In this document: piece after piece, positions 46,153-54,845 of the stretch | Layout: every line of letters begins with the position of its first letter | Position numbering within the stretch: position 1 is the stretch's first letter | Source: Desulfamplus sp. | GTDB taxonomy: Bacteria; Desulfobacterota; Desulfobacteria; Desulfobacterales; Desulfobacteraceae | Assembly (NCBI GenBank): GCA_015232455.1 | Contig: JADFZQ010000004.1 | Span: 124,001-188,000 of the forward strand | Length of the DNA: 64,000 nucleotides | Reading direction: 5' to 3' | Notes under the pieces: model-generated | Seen by the model: only the letters and a program-made list of their open reading frames with translations | Database searches by the model: none | What the model was told of the DNA's origin: nothing | Program-made: the position numbers and the translations under genes

Positions 46153-46176
46153 TCAATTTAGTATTGTATTAAAGAG

Positions 46177-47904
46177 TTAGAAGTTAAGAGCTTCCTGAAG
46201 ATCGTCAATAGAGAAATCCCACTCTGAATTATGTGGTGGGAATTTTGTATTGAACATTTCAGGCAACTGATCATCAAGTTTTGTAAATCCCGCTCTTTTG
46301 TTAAACTCTTTCTCATCATTAAGAATTGATTTGCCAAGTGCAACAACATCATCAGGAGTAAGTTTTATGCCATATTGAGCATTAAGAAGATCAACAATTG
46401 TTTGAACTCCATCAGCATTGTCAAGAACAGCAAAAGCTACAAATAAACATAGACCTGCTGCATCAATAGCTGCTGTGGCAATCTGAAGATTTTTAGAAAG
46501 ATCAACATTTCCATCTTTCTTTAATGGATTAATATCGCCGCCTACTTTTAGAATATTGGCAGTTACACCATATCCAGCAGTGTGATCAGCCCCCATTGGA
46601 GATGTGGCGTAGGTAACTCCAACCCCTTTAACAGCACGAGGATCATAAGCTGGAAGCCCTTGGCGTTTTACAACAGGGACGCGATCAATACCAAGGGCAT
46701 CGCCAACAAACGCTGCTCCATTGCCAAGAATCTTGCCGTTTCCAGTCCCTTTACCAACCTCCTTTAAAAGCTCAATTGCCGCTTTACCATCACCCCACTC
46801 AAGAAGTCCTCCCTCCATTGCCACACCAATGGCAACACCTGTCTCAATAGTGTCAACTCCAATATCATCAGATAGTCTATCAAGCATTGCAATATCATCA
46901 AGGTCTTTAATTGTAGTGTGTGCACCAAATGCCCAGAGCGTTTCGTATTCAAAACCTGATGTAAGCTGTTTTCCATCTTTATCGTTATAAACCTGAGAAC
47001 ATTTAATTACACAACCCGGATGACAACCTTCAGAGACAATTCCACCTCTTGCCTTAATATTTTCAACCATCTTTTCGCCGCTTATATCTTGAGCATGGTC
47101 AAAACGTCCGCTTCTAAAGTTCTTTGTAGGAAGTGCACCTGCCTCATTAATAACATTAACCAAAACAGCAGTTCCAAATCCGGGAAGTCCCTGACCTGTT
47201 ACAGGGTGGTTATTTAGCATCTCAACCCAACGTTTGTTTGCTATCTTAAATGCTTCTGCATCAGCAATAGGAAGACGATCGCATCCCTTATCATCAACTA
47301 CAATTGCCTTAATCTTTTTTGAACCCATAACTGCCCCAAGCCCGCCTCGACCAACCGCACGACCTGGGGTACCTTTAAGGTCTGCTTGCTGAATACTTGC
47401 AGCTTTAAGCCTTTGCTCTCCTGCGGGTCCTATGCTCATAACTCCTGTATTTTTGCCATATTTTGCCCACAATTTCTCAATAGTTTCATAGTTTCCCATA
47501 CCTACATATTCATCTGCTGGTAAAATCTGCACTCCATCTTTTGTAATGACAACCATGCTGTAGTCATCATCATCAGGTTTTCCCTCAAGAACTATCGCTT
47601 TTATTCCAAGCCTTGCAAGTTTTTGGGAGACAAAACCACCTGAATTACTCTCTTTTATTCCACCTGTTAGTGGAGATTTTGCACCAACTGAGAGTCTGCC
47701 TGAGTTAGCTGCTGGTGATCCAGATAAAAGACCCGGAGCTATAATAAGTTTATTGGCAAATCCAAGTGGATGGCAAGTTGCAGGAACTTCATTTAATACC
47801 ATTTTTGATGTTAACGCTCTTCCACCAAGTGAGGCAAGCTCTGATGGGACATCTTCAAAGTTGTAGGTTCTGGTTGCTGTATTAATTCTGAGAATTTTAG
47901 ACAT
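46177..47904 (-). CDS. Aldehyde ferredoxin oxidoreductase family protein (tungsten enzyme)
   Basis: A tungsten-bis-pyranopterin enzyme that oxidises aldehydes to acids with ferredoxin as acceptor. At 575 aa it is close to the usual ~600. The N-terminal domain has GGRALTSKMV, PGLLSGSPA and SGRLSVGAKSPLTGG; the cofactor region GRAVGRGGLGAVMGSKKIKA follows. Cluster ligands appear to be Cys294, Cys298, Cys302 and Cys486; the first spacing (C-x3-C) is one residue longer than the C-x2-C of the Pyrococcus enzyme. Oxygen sensitivity of the family implies an anaerobe. AAGGAG precedes the ATG. Substrate uncertain; carboxylate reduction is also possible. Confidence 0.93.
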   Translation of the reverse strand: MSKILRINTATRTYNFEDVPSELASLGGRALTSKMVLNEVPATCHPLGFANKLIIAPGLLSGSPAANSGRLSVGAKSPLTGGIKESNSGGFVSQKLARLGIKAIVLEGKPDDDDYSMVVITKDGVQILPADEYVGMGNYETIEKLWAKYGKNTGVMSIGPAGEQRLKAASIQQADLKGTPGRAVGRGGLGAVMGSKKIKAIVVDDKGCDRLPIADAEAFKIANKRWVEMLNNHPVTGQGLPGFGTAVLVNVINEAGALPTKNFRSGRFDHAQDISGEKMVENIKARGGIVSEGCHPGCVIKCSQVYNDKDGKQLTSGFEYETLWAFGAHTTIKDLDDIAMLDRLSDDIGVDTIETGVAIGVAMEGGLLEWGDGKAAIELLKEVGKGTGNGKILGNGAAFVGDALGIDRVPVVKRQGLPAYDPRAVKGVGVTYATSPMGADHTAGYGVTANILKVGGDINPLKKDGNVDLSKNLQIATAAIDAAGLCLFVAFAVLDNADGVQTIVDLLNAQYGIKLTPDDVVALGKSILNDEKEFNKRAGFTKLDDQLPEMFNTKFPPHNSEWDFSIDDLQEALNF

Positions 47905-47970
47905 TGTTTTCTCCTTGTTTTTTCATTTATTGCTTTCATATAGTATTCAAATTCAACTATTAACCTTTTC

Positions 47971-49329
47971 CTATCTTTTCTTAAAATGTTTTTTATCAGG
48001 AGGGGACATTCTAACCAACTTAGGGTCAAATCTTGCAATTATTGAGATTAAATCTCTCTGTTGAGACATCACCTCTTCAATATTTTTGTATGCCATTGGA
48101 ACTTCATCAAGTCCTGCTGAAATTAGCGATACTCCTCTTTGCCTAAGTAAAGCATCTAAATCACTCCATTTATATTGTTTCATTGCTGCATTACGACTCA
48201 TACGTCTGCCAGCACCATGTGCTGCTGATTCAAGAGAAAAGGGGTTACCAACTCCTTTTACTACAAAAGCAGGAGATGCCATAGAACCCGGAATAATGCC
48301 AACAACCCCTTTTCCAGCAGGTGTTGCACCTTTACGATGAACAATAACATCTTTTATTAACGAACTTTTATTATTCTCATTATATATTTTTTTATTATTA
48401 TCGTTAGCTGTATTACCGTTACCCATATTATGGTCTGCAGAAGATAACTGACTTAAATTTATAGATGTTTTCCATGCAAAGTTATGATGGTTATTAATCG
48501 TAAGAATTGATTGTCCTCCAAGAGATTTAACTACACTATCATGTATAACTTCGTGGTTAGCTTCTGAATATCTACCCATAAGCTCCATTGCTATCCAATA
48601 CTCTTGTCCTTCATGGCTATCCATATCAAACCACGCCAAATCCTTTAATGAGGCTTCAAGGTCAGCTCTTACTTTTTTTGCTAATTTACTATAATAGTCT
48701 GCAATCTCTGAACCTGCTCCTCTGCTTCCACTATGGGTTAGAAGAGCTAAATACTCTCCTGATTTAAGGTAACTGTCAGTGCTGCTATTTTTATCTAAAT
48801 AAGGGTTCATAAGTTTAAGAGAGGCTTCGTCTTTATCAAGAGTTAATTTACCAAACTCTGCAAAATGGTTTCCGCTTCCACTTGTTCCAAGTTGTCTCCA
48901 TGCTTTATCTTTCAAAGATTTTACAAGGCTGCAAAAGCCCCAATCTTGGTCCATGACTTTGTGATTTTTAGGATTTGAAAACTCCTCTCCAACACCAAAT
49001 TTAGTCTCTTTCTCAAGTGCTATCTTAAATCTTCCTCTGTTTTGCTCAAATTCTGAATATGGTATATCAAGAACTGTCATGCAGACACGACATGCAATAT
49101 CAACACCCACTGCATAGGGAATTACAGCATTATTAACAGCCAAAACCCCACCGATTGGCAATCCATAACCTTTATGAGCATCTGGCATTAAAGCACCTCT
49201 TACAGAAATAGGTAGGCTGCAAGCCTGCTCCATCTGAATCAACGCCTCTGGATCCAAATTTTCTCCCCAAATTTTACAAGGAGCTGTTTTGCTCTTTTCT
49301 TTAGTTGAATTATCGCCAATAGTTCCCAT
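47971..49329 (-). CDS. rtcB: RtcB-family RNA ligase
   Basis: A Mn/GTP-dependent ligase joining 2',3'-cyclic phosphate or 3'-phosphate ends to 5'-OH RNA. The metal and guanylate residues are present: Asp77 and Cys80 in GVDIACRV, His155 in GSGNHFAE, His199 in THSGSRG, His281/282 in NNHHNFAWK, and the nucleophile His371 in HGAGRRMSR. RKGATPAGKG and IIPGSMASP are conserved. At 452 aa it is ~45 longer than E. coli RtcB, partly from an Asn/Lys-rich insert at ~303-324. It looks like the divergent (RtcB2-like) subgroup. No archease gene adjoins it. Start ATG at 49329. Confidence 0.94.
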   Translation of the reverse strand: MGTIGDNSTKEKSKTAPCKIWGENLDPEALIQMEQACSLPISVRGALMPDAHKGYGLPIGGVLAVNNAVIPYAVGVDIACRVCMTVLDIPYSEFEQNRGRFKIALEKETKFGVGEEFSNPKNHKVMDQDWGFCSLVKSLKDKAWRQLGTSGSGNHFAEFGKLTLDKDEASLKLMNPYLDKNSSTDSYLKSGEYLALLTHSGSRGAGSEIADYYSKLAKKVRADLEASLKDLAWFDMDSHEGQEYWIAMELMGRYSEANHEVIHDSVVKSLGGQSILTINNHHNFAWKTSINLSQLSSADHNMGNGNTANDNNKKIYNENNKSSLIKDVIVHRKGATPAGKGVVGIIPGSMASPAFVVKGVGNPFSLESAAHGAGRRMSRNAAMKQYKWSDLDALLRQRGVSLISAGLDEVPMAYKNIEEVMSQQRDLISIIARFDPKLVRMSPPDKKHFKKR

Positions 49330-49377
49330 AACTATTTCTTACTCTCCGTTTACTACCATTTTATTATATTGCTTCGC

Positions 49378-49448
49378 CTCCCCCTAACCCCTCTTCCGAT
49401 GAGAGGTGAATAATTACTCCCTCCCCTTGGGGAGGGCTGGGGAGGGGC
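49378..49448. repeat. GC-rich composite palindromic intergenic element
   Basis: It contains CCCTCCCC-TT-GGGGAGGG (49419-49436) and CCTCTTCCGATGAGAGG just before it, in the gap between livF and rtcB. The strong G/C composition contrasts with the surrounding AT-rich DNA, as for a repeat inserted at an operon boundary. Confidence 0.6.
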
Positions 49449-49476
49449 AAAATAATTATCTATAAAGCTATACCGT

Positions 49477-50298
49477 TTACATCCAGCGTTTCCGCCGTTT
49501 ATAAGACTTGATATTTTTAAAAGATTTTCTCCCTCCACCTTGAGTTACACCAAGATAAAACTCTTTCACATCAGGGTTATCTTTTAAATCATCTGCTTCA
49601 CCTTCAAGAACAATTCTTCCAGACTCCATAATATAGGCATAGTCAGCAATTTCAAGTGCAATTTTAGCATTTTGTTCAACTACAAGAATAGTTGTGCCTG
49701 TAAATTTATTTATTTCAAGAATATTATCAAAAATCTCCCTTACAAGAAGAGGAGCAAGTCCAAGAGAAGGTTCGTCAAGCATAAGCATTTGAGGAGCTGC
49801 CATTAAAGCTCTTGCTATTGCTATCATCTGCTGTTCTCCACCAGAGCTATATCCAGCCATACGATTGGTAATATTGGCAAGGCGTGGAAAGTGTTTATAC
49901 ATCAAGGCATAATCATCGTTAATTTTAGAGTTTCCATCTCTTCTCGTAATAGAGCCAACTCTTATATTTTCGCTTACTGTAAGGTGTTTAAAAACCCTTC
50001 TGCCTTCTGGCACCATCACTGCCCCATGACGAACAACTTCTGTTCCAAGTTTGTTGGTTATATCTTTTCCTCTAAACTTTATATAACCCTCTTTAACTAT
50101 TCCATTTTCAGGTTTTAAAAGTCCACTTATTGCACGCAAGGCTGTTGTTTTACCAGCACCATTTGTGCCAAGCAATGCTACAATACTTCCCTTTGGCACG
50201 GTAAGGCTTACCCCACGCAATACTTGAACAATATCGTTATAAACCACCTCAATATTGTTCACTTCCAAAATATTTTCCTGTGATGATGATTTTAGCAT
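49477..50298 (-). CDS. livF: Branched-chain amino acid ABC transporter ATPase LivF
   Basis: One of the two ATPases of the high-affinity branched-chain amino acid importer. Walker A GTNGAGKTT is at 44-52, the signature region reads SSGGEQQMIAIARAL, Walker B LMLDEPSLGL, and the typical LivF ending FYLGV is present, followed by a basic ~20-residue tail. The length of 273 aa is slightly over the usual ~235-260. The N-terminal EVNNIEVVYNDIVQVLRGVS is characteristic. It lies downstream of the substrate-binding protein gene, with a palindrome in the gap. The companion ATPase LivG is not in this window. Confidence 0.95.
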   Translation of the reverse strand: MLKSSSQENILEVNNIEVVYNDIVQVLRGVSLTVPKGSIVALLGTNGAGKTTALRAISGLLKPENGIVKEGYIKFRGKDITNKLGTEVVRHGAVMVPEGRRVFKHLTVSENIRVGSITRRDGNSKINDDYALMYKHFPRLANITNRMAGYSSGGEQQMIAIARALMAAPQMLMLDEPSLGLAPLLVREIFDNILEINKFTGTTILVVEQNAKIALEIADYAYIMESGRIVLEGEADDLKDNPDVKEFYLGVTQGGGRKSFKNIKSYKRRKRWM

Positions 50299-50343
50299 AA
50301 GAGGTAATCCCTTACCCTTAGATTATATAGTTTCATCGTAGCA

Positions 50344-50376
50344 AGATTTGACAACTTTTAAAAAGTTGTCAAATCT
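50344..50376. terminator. Palindrome AGATTTGACAACTTTT..., repeat copy 2
   Basis: Identical over 33 bp to 18001-18033: 16-bp perfect arms around one A. Located between the livK-like stop and the livF start on the minus strand, where a terminator could lower livF expression relative to the binding protein. Confidence 0.7.
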
Positions 50377-50402
50377 AAACTGCCAATATTTTATAAAATT
50401 AA

Positions 50403-51671
50403 CTATTTGATTTTCTTGATAAATTCAGAAGTAATAGGTGTCCCAATCTTTTTGAATTTACCTTGCTGAACACTGTAAATCTGGAGAGAATCCACGCCAG
50501 CTCTGTCAGTTGCTGAATAAGTTACAGGTCCAACGGTTGTTGGTGGTTGATATGCTTTATCGCCGTTCATTGCATTAAGTTCATCGTAAAGGGCTTTTTT
50601 AGTTATCTCAAGACCTTTCTCCTTTGCACGGCGAATAACCTCAGTTGCAACTTGAGCCACCATTACACCGTTTGCGTAATTGTGTGAATTTGCAGCTTTA
50701 TCATCACGCCCATATTTTTTTGCAAGTGAAAGTTGTGCGTCAGTTCCAGCTCCGGGTTCTGATGTAATTGTGTAAGATGTTGTCCAGAAAAAATTTTCAG
50801 CAGCATTACCCGCAAGATCAATAAGATCGTTTCCACCAGTATAATGTGCCCCAAGAAATGTTATTTTCCCAGCTTCACCAAATGTTTTTGATATAACCCC
50901 AAGGCGGGCAGCATCTTTTAACATAGTTGCAACTGGTGATTGAATAGTTTGGCAAAGAACATATTGCACACCTTTACTCATAAGACGCTGAAGCATAGCC
51001 GTATTATCAAGATCATTTCCATGCTCAACAACCTCAACAATCTCTATGCCAAGACCAGCACCAACAGCCTTTTCAAGGTCACTTACAGGTCCTCTTCCAA
51101 ATGCTGAGGGATGAATAAACATAGCAACTTTTGGTTTCCCACCCTTGCTATTTTTTACAATATACTCAGCAAGCAATATTGTCTGCTCAGAATATGAGGC
51201 AATTGGTAAAAAGATATACTTTGATCCTTCAACATTGCCAGCATGAAAAGATGCAGGTAACACTGGAATCTCTACTTCGTCAAAATCCTTTTTAAGTGCA
51301 AGCGTGCTTCCAGTTGAGTAGTTTAGGTAAAATACAATTCCTTGATCCAAAAAATCCTCAAAATTGCGTTTAGTAACGTCTGTCTGATATTGATCGTCTT
51401 TTATTGTGCATTCGATCTTATCATCTCCAAGAAGTTTGGTGTCATTTACAAAACGAAAATAGTCTTCAACGCCTTTTGCATAAGGATTGCCAGCATCAGA
51501 GGTAGGACCTGTGATTGCAAGAGAAAGTCCGATTTTATAGACTTTACCTCCTGCATTTGCTAAAGAAGCCATTCCAATTAATGCTATTACAAGAATAAGT
51601 GTAATAACAACCATTTGAGTAACCAACCTTGACCAATTTGACTCTCTTGAGTTTGAATCTTTGCCTTTCAT
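50403..51671 (-). CDS. Branched-chain amino acid-type ABC substrate-binding protein
   Basis: A periplasmic type I binding protein (LivK family) of 422 aa. The signal peptide is unusually long: ~18 polar residues precede the hydrophobic core, and cleavage is likely at ANA (~residue 40). The mature start VYKIGLSLAITGPTSDAG is the family's first strand with ligand-binding loop. In place of the classical IGP...A signature it has a divergent LPASFHAGN, so ligands other than Leu/Ile/Val are possible. A strong Shine-Dalgarno AAGGAGGAG precedes the ATG. It neighbours the livF, livM and livH genes. Confidence 0.9.
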   Translation of the reverse strand: MKGKDSNSRESNWSRLVTQMVVITLILVIALIGMASLANAGGKVYKIGLSLAITGPTSDAGNPYAKGVEDYFRFVNDTKLLGDDKIECTIKDDQYQTDVTKRNFEDFLDQGIVFYLNYSTGSTLALKKDFDEVEIPVLPASFHAGNVEGSKYIFLPIASYSEQTILLAEYIVKNSKGGKPKVAMFIHPSAFGRGPVSDLEKAVGAGLGIEIVEVVEHGNDLDNTAMLQRLMSKGVQYVLCQTIQSPVATMLKDAARLGVISKTFGEAGKITFLGAHYTGGNDLIDLAGNAAENFFWTTSYTITSEPGAGTDAQLSLAKKYGRDDKAANSHNYANGVMVAQVATEVIRRAKEKGLEITKKALYDELNAMNGDKAYQPPTTVGPVTYSATDRAGVDSLQIYSVQQGKFKKIGTPITSEFIKKIK

Positions 51672-51779
51672 GTTGCCTCCTCCTTAAAGTTTTTAATGGT
51701 TTGTTTAGACTCTTTATTGACTGCAACTCCTTGTGCCATAACTCCTTGTTGTTCTACCCGCTACTTACTATCATAATTC

Positions 51780-52331
51780 TTATTTCGACAAAATTCTCTC
51801 TGTCCATTTTTGGAGAGCTGAAAGTTGTTGATTAATAAGCTCTTTAATCTCTCCATCAATAAGGTTTCCGTCATTATCAAAACTACCAGTGAACGCATTA
51901 GAGAAAACTTCTGGTCTATTAAGTATATGCAAATTAAGAAAAACTCCTACCTGACGCAGATGATACTGTGCTCTTGAAGTTCCCATACCTCCACCTGCCC
52001 CCATAATTGCTGCTGGTTTGCCTGATAAAATACGATTATCAGGTTCTCGTGAAGCCCAATCTAAAGCATTTTTTAGAGCTGGAGCAATTGAGTAGTTATA
52101 CTCAGGGCAAGCTAACAGCAAGGCATCAGCCTCTTCAATCTGGTTTAACAAAGTTTGAACTGATGCTGGCTTTTCAGTTATGTCAAGGTTATAAAAAGGA
52201 ACGGACAAAAGATCAGCAATTTCAATTGTCATTCCCTGTGGGGCATTTTCCTTTGCATAACGAAGCAGCCCCATGTTTGTTGATTGTTTACGTAAACTCC
52301 CACAAATTCCGATTACTTTAAGTTGTTTCAT
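51780..52331 (-). CDS. NADPH-dependent FMN reductase family protein
   Basis: A flavodoxin-like quinone/chromate reductase type enzyme of ~183 aa. The phosphate-binding loop GICGSLRKQSTNMGLLRYA opens the protein and PEYNYSIAPALKNALDW forms the second FMN contact, followed by GAGGGMGTSRAQYHLR. Start chosen at the ATG at 52331 (MKQLKVIGICGS), 7 bp after GAGGAG, rather than an upstream codon. Cytosolic. It lies between liv transporter genes; that may be chance, since reductases of this family are often loosely placed. Confidence 0.92.
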   Translation of the reverse strand: MKQLKVIGICGSLRKQSTNMGLLRYAKENAPQGMTIEIADLLSVPFYNLDITEKPASVQTLLNQIEEADALLLACPEYNYSIAPALKNALDWASREPDNRILSGKPAAIMGAGGGMGTSRAQYHLRQVGVFLNLHILNRPEVFSNAFTGSFDNDGNLIDGEIKELINQQLSALQKWTERILSK

Positions 52332-52399
52332 AATAGTTCTCCTCATTAAAGATTGAGTAAAGTTTATGCACCAATAATTCTAATATATTAATATTGCTA

Positions 52400-53494
52400 C
52401 TAATATCTAAATGGCCAAGTTTTTGTATATGACTTTGCAATTCTCCACCAATTTGCAATACCTCTTGGCTCAAACATCAAAAATAGAACAATAACAAGTC
52501 CAAATGTCAATGGACGCAGTGCTGTGGCAAGGTTCATAGCAGAAGGCAAATAATTACTTGCATATTCTGAGAACTTCTCAACTTGCAAATTTAGAATCTG
52601 TATTGCAGTTGGTCCCCAAAAAGAGCCATTAAGTGTTCCAAGCCCGCCAACAATTGCCATTGCAAGGTATGTTATTGAGTGGTGAAGAGTAAAAGATTCA
52701 ATGCCTGCACCTTTGTAAAGAAACGCATGAACAGCACCTGCAACACCAGCTAAAAAGCCTGATAATGCAAAAGCGTAAACCTTTGTAAGTCCTGGGTGCA
52801 TTCCCATTGCATCTGCTGCACGGTCGTTATCTCTAACAGCTACAAGTGCCCTACCATATCGAGTTTTAAAGAGATTTCTAATTCCAAACCCCAATAATAT
52901 GATCAGAGTAAGAGTTACATAGTACCAAAAAAGATAATGATTCTCTCTTCCAATTTCACCTGTAAACCACATTACTCTGCCAACAGATATGGTCTGCCCT
53001 TGATTAAAAAAGGTTAAAAATTTTATTGCCCACTCAAAGATCATCTGAAAAGATAGCGTGGCAATAGCAAGGTAAAGGTGTTTTAGCCTAAGAGAAGGCA
53101 AACCAACAATAGCACCCATTATAGCACCAAACAATCCACCAATAAGGATCAAAATTAGCCAAAAATGTGTAAGAAGAATATGGCTATCACCTAAAACTCT
53201 TGAGAAAGATGCTATTGTATAAGCCCCTACCCCTACAAAAGCAGCATGACCAATTGATATAAGACCCGCAAATCCTGTTACAAGATTTAACCCAAGCACA
53301 GCAATAACTGCAACAAGTATATTGTCCACAACAAGCATGTAGGTTCTATTAAGAGGGAAAAAGATTGGCCACGTGAATAAGATAAGAAGAAAGATTGAGA
53401 ATATGAGCCTGTCAAGATTTGTTAGAAATGTCCTTTGCTCCTCTTGATAAGCTGTAAAAAAATTACCAGTAGCTAACCATCTATTTACTGACAT
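52400..53494 (-). CDS. livM: Branched-chain amino acid ABC transporter permease LivM
   Basis: An inner-membrane permease of 364 aa with about 9-10 hydrophobic helices. The central conserved block is GYxG-like LNLVTGFAGLISIGHAAFVGVGAYT, followed by LRLKHLYLAIATLSF, and the cytosolic coupling loop GRALVAVRDNDRAADAMG that contacts the ATPases. An N-terminal extension of ~30 residues precedes the first helix. GAGGGA lies ahead of the ATG at 53494. It pairs with LivH, encoded ~100 bp upstream on the same strand. Confidence 0.95.
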   Translation of the reverse strand: MSVNRWLATGNFFTAYQEEQRTFLTNLDRLIFSIFLLILFTWPIFFPLNRTYMLVVDNILVAVIAVLGLNLVTGFAGLISIGHAAFVGVGAYTIASFSRVLGDSHILLTHFWLILILIGGLFGAIMGAIVGLPSLRLKHLYLAIATLSFQMIFEWAIKFLTFFNQGQTISVGRVMWFTGEIGRENHYLFWYYVTLTLIILLGFGIRNLFKTRYGRALVAVRDNDRAADAMGMHPGLTKVYAFALSGFLAGVAGAVHAFLYKGAGIESFTLHHSITYLAMAIVGGLGTLNGSFWGPTAIQILNLQVEKFSEYASNYLPSAMNLATALRPLTFGLVIVLFLMFEPRGIANWWRIAKSYTKTWPFRY

Positions 53495-53599
53495 AGTTTA
53501 TCCCTCTTTATTTTTGTTAAATTCACAAATCTTAAGTTTATACTCTCTCCAATAGAGTAAGGAAAGCCCACCCTTCCCTACTTAGCGTCTGTTTTTAAC

Positions 53600-54493
53600 T
53601 TATACTCTTTCAATCTCATGTATGCCAAAAAGTCCATGGGGCTTTATAAGAAGAATGATAAGAAGAATGATATAAGGTAAAACCTCACCTGTACCATTTA
53701 ATCCCCAATTACCATCAAGGTAGCCACCAGCAAACTGCTGGATTAGACCCATTATGATGCCAGCAACAACAGCACCAAGTATTGAATCAAGACCACCAAG
53801 TATAACTACGGGAAAAACTACAATACCAAAAGCATGGAGCGTATCAAAATTAAGACCTGTAATATTGCCAATTATGCCACCAGCAGCCGCAGCCGAAAGT
53901 CCAGCAGTTGCCCACGCAAGACCAAATACACTCGGAACAGAGATACCAACAGACATTGAAGCAAATTGATCGTCTGAGACAGCACGCATTGATATACCTA
54001 TAGTTGATTTTTTGAAGAACCAAGAGAAGCTGGCAATCAGAATAGTTGTGATGATAACACCAGCAAGCTGAGTCCAAGAGATAGATACGCCAGCAATTGC
54101 AATAGGTTCTGATGGTAAAAATTGTGGAAATGAGAAATTTTTAGTTCCAAATGGAGTAAGATAGATTAATCCATCAATAATAGACGCAAGCCCTATTGTA
54201 ACCATAATTACTGAAATAATAGGCTCTCCTATAAGTCTGCGGAGAAAAATTCTCTCAACACTCCATGCAAGGAAAAAGGTAATTATTAGACTTATAAAAA
54301 AAGATATATATATTGGAATTGCAGCCCATACTGTTAAAGCGTAGGTTATAAAAGCACCTGAAGCAATTATCTGTCCATGAGCAAAGTTTGCAACTCTGCT
54401 TGATTTATAGATAAGCACCAATCCAAGGGCTGCTAAAGCATATATTGAACCAACGACTATACCACTGACGACAATCTGAAAAAAATAGCTCAC
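53600..54493 (-). CDS. livH: Branched-chain amino acid ABC transporter permease LivH
   Basis: 297 aa with ~8 hydrophobic helices. The opening (VVSGIVVGSIYALAALGL, then VANFAHGQII) is the family hallmark, and the coupling loop GISMRAVSDDQFASMSVGI is present. It forms the membrane channel with LivM. The start is GTG at 54493, with AGAGAGGTG about 5-9 bp upstream. It is the first gene of this minus-strand transporter group, so the promoter should lie in the 352-bp gap upstream. Confidence 0.95.
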   Translation of the reverse strand: MSYFFQIVVSGIVVGSIYALAALGLVLIYKSSRVANFAHGQIIASGAFITYALTVWAAIPIYISFFISLIITFFLAWSVERIFLRRLIGEPIISVIMVTIGLASIIDGLIYLTPFGTKNFSFPQFLPSEPIAIAGVSISWTQLAGVIITTILIASFSWFFKKSTIGISMRAVSDDQFASMSVGISVPSVFGLAWATAGLSAAAAGGIIGNITGLNFDTLHAFGIVVFPVVILGGLDSILGAVVAGIIMGLIQQFAGGYLDGNWGLNGTGEVLPYIILLIILLIKPHGLFGIHEIERV

Positions 54494-54845
54494 TTTGCAC
54501 CTCTCTCTTTTATTATTTCTTATTTATTAAGCAATTTTTTATTATGAGATATTTCGGCTTTTTATCGCCAAATGCTAATTAACTATTAACAATTTTTTAC
54601 AAGACAATTTTAAGACAAGTAGATACGTAGGAGTTTTACACGAATCGCCTTTTTGAGGTAAAGATTTCTAAGGCGGTAAGAATTGATTTTTTTAGCTGAT
54701 AGCTGAAATGATTTTTATTACGAATTCATTATTGAATCAAGTATCTTTTTCATAAAACAGGATACTTGCAAGTATCCTGTAATTTATAGTTCGTTATTTA
54801 ACTATCTATTCTTCTAAGGAGAGGGGGAAGTGGTAATGTTATAAT
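54494..54845. other. 352-bp intergenic region between livH and ribBA
   Basis: No coding frame is supported. It holds a perfect 24-bp palindrome ACAGGATACTTG/CAAGTATCCTGT (54757-54780), suited to terminate ribBA on the minus strand, and a CGCCTT/AAGGCG inverted pair (around 54648-54676). The livH promoter is presumably here, but I cannot pick one with confidence. ribH and nusB, which commonly follow ribBA, are absent. Confidence 0.6.
54757..54780 (-). terminator. Perfect 24-bp palindrome downstream of ribBA
   Basis: 12-bp self-complementary arms with no loop: ACAGGATACTTG then CAAGTATCCTGT. On the minus strand it lies ~65 bp after the ribBA stop and is followed by TTTTATG. A terminator or a dyad binding site. 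Confidence 0.5.

Noticed and set aside
49353-49538. 61-aa minus-strand frame overlapping the livF end
   Set aside because: It reads through the GC-rich repeat element and into livF in another frame; a repeat artefact.
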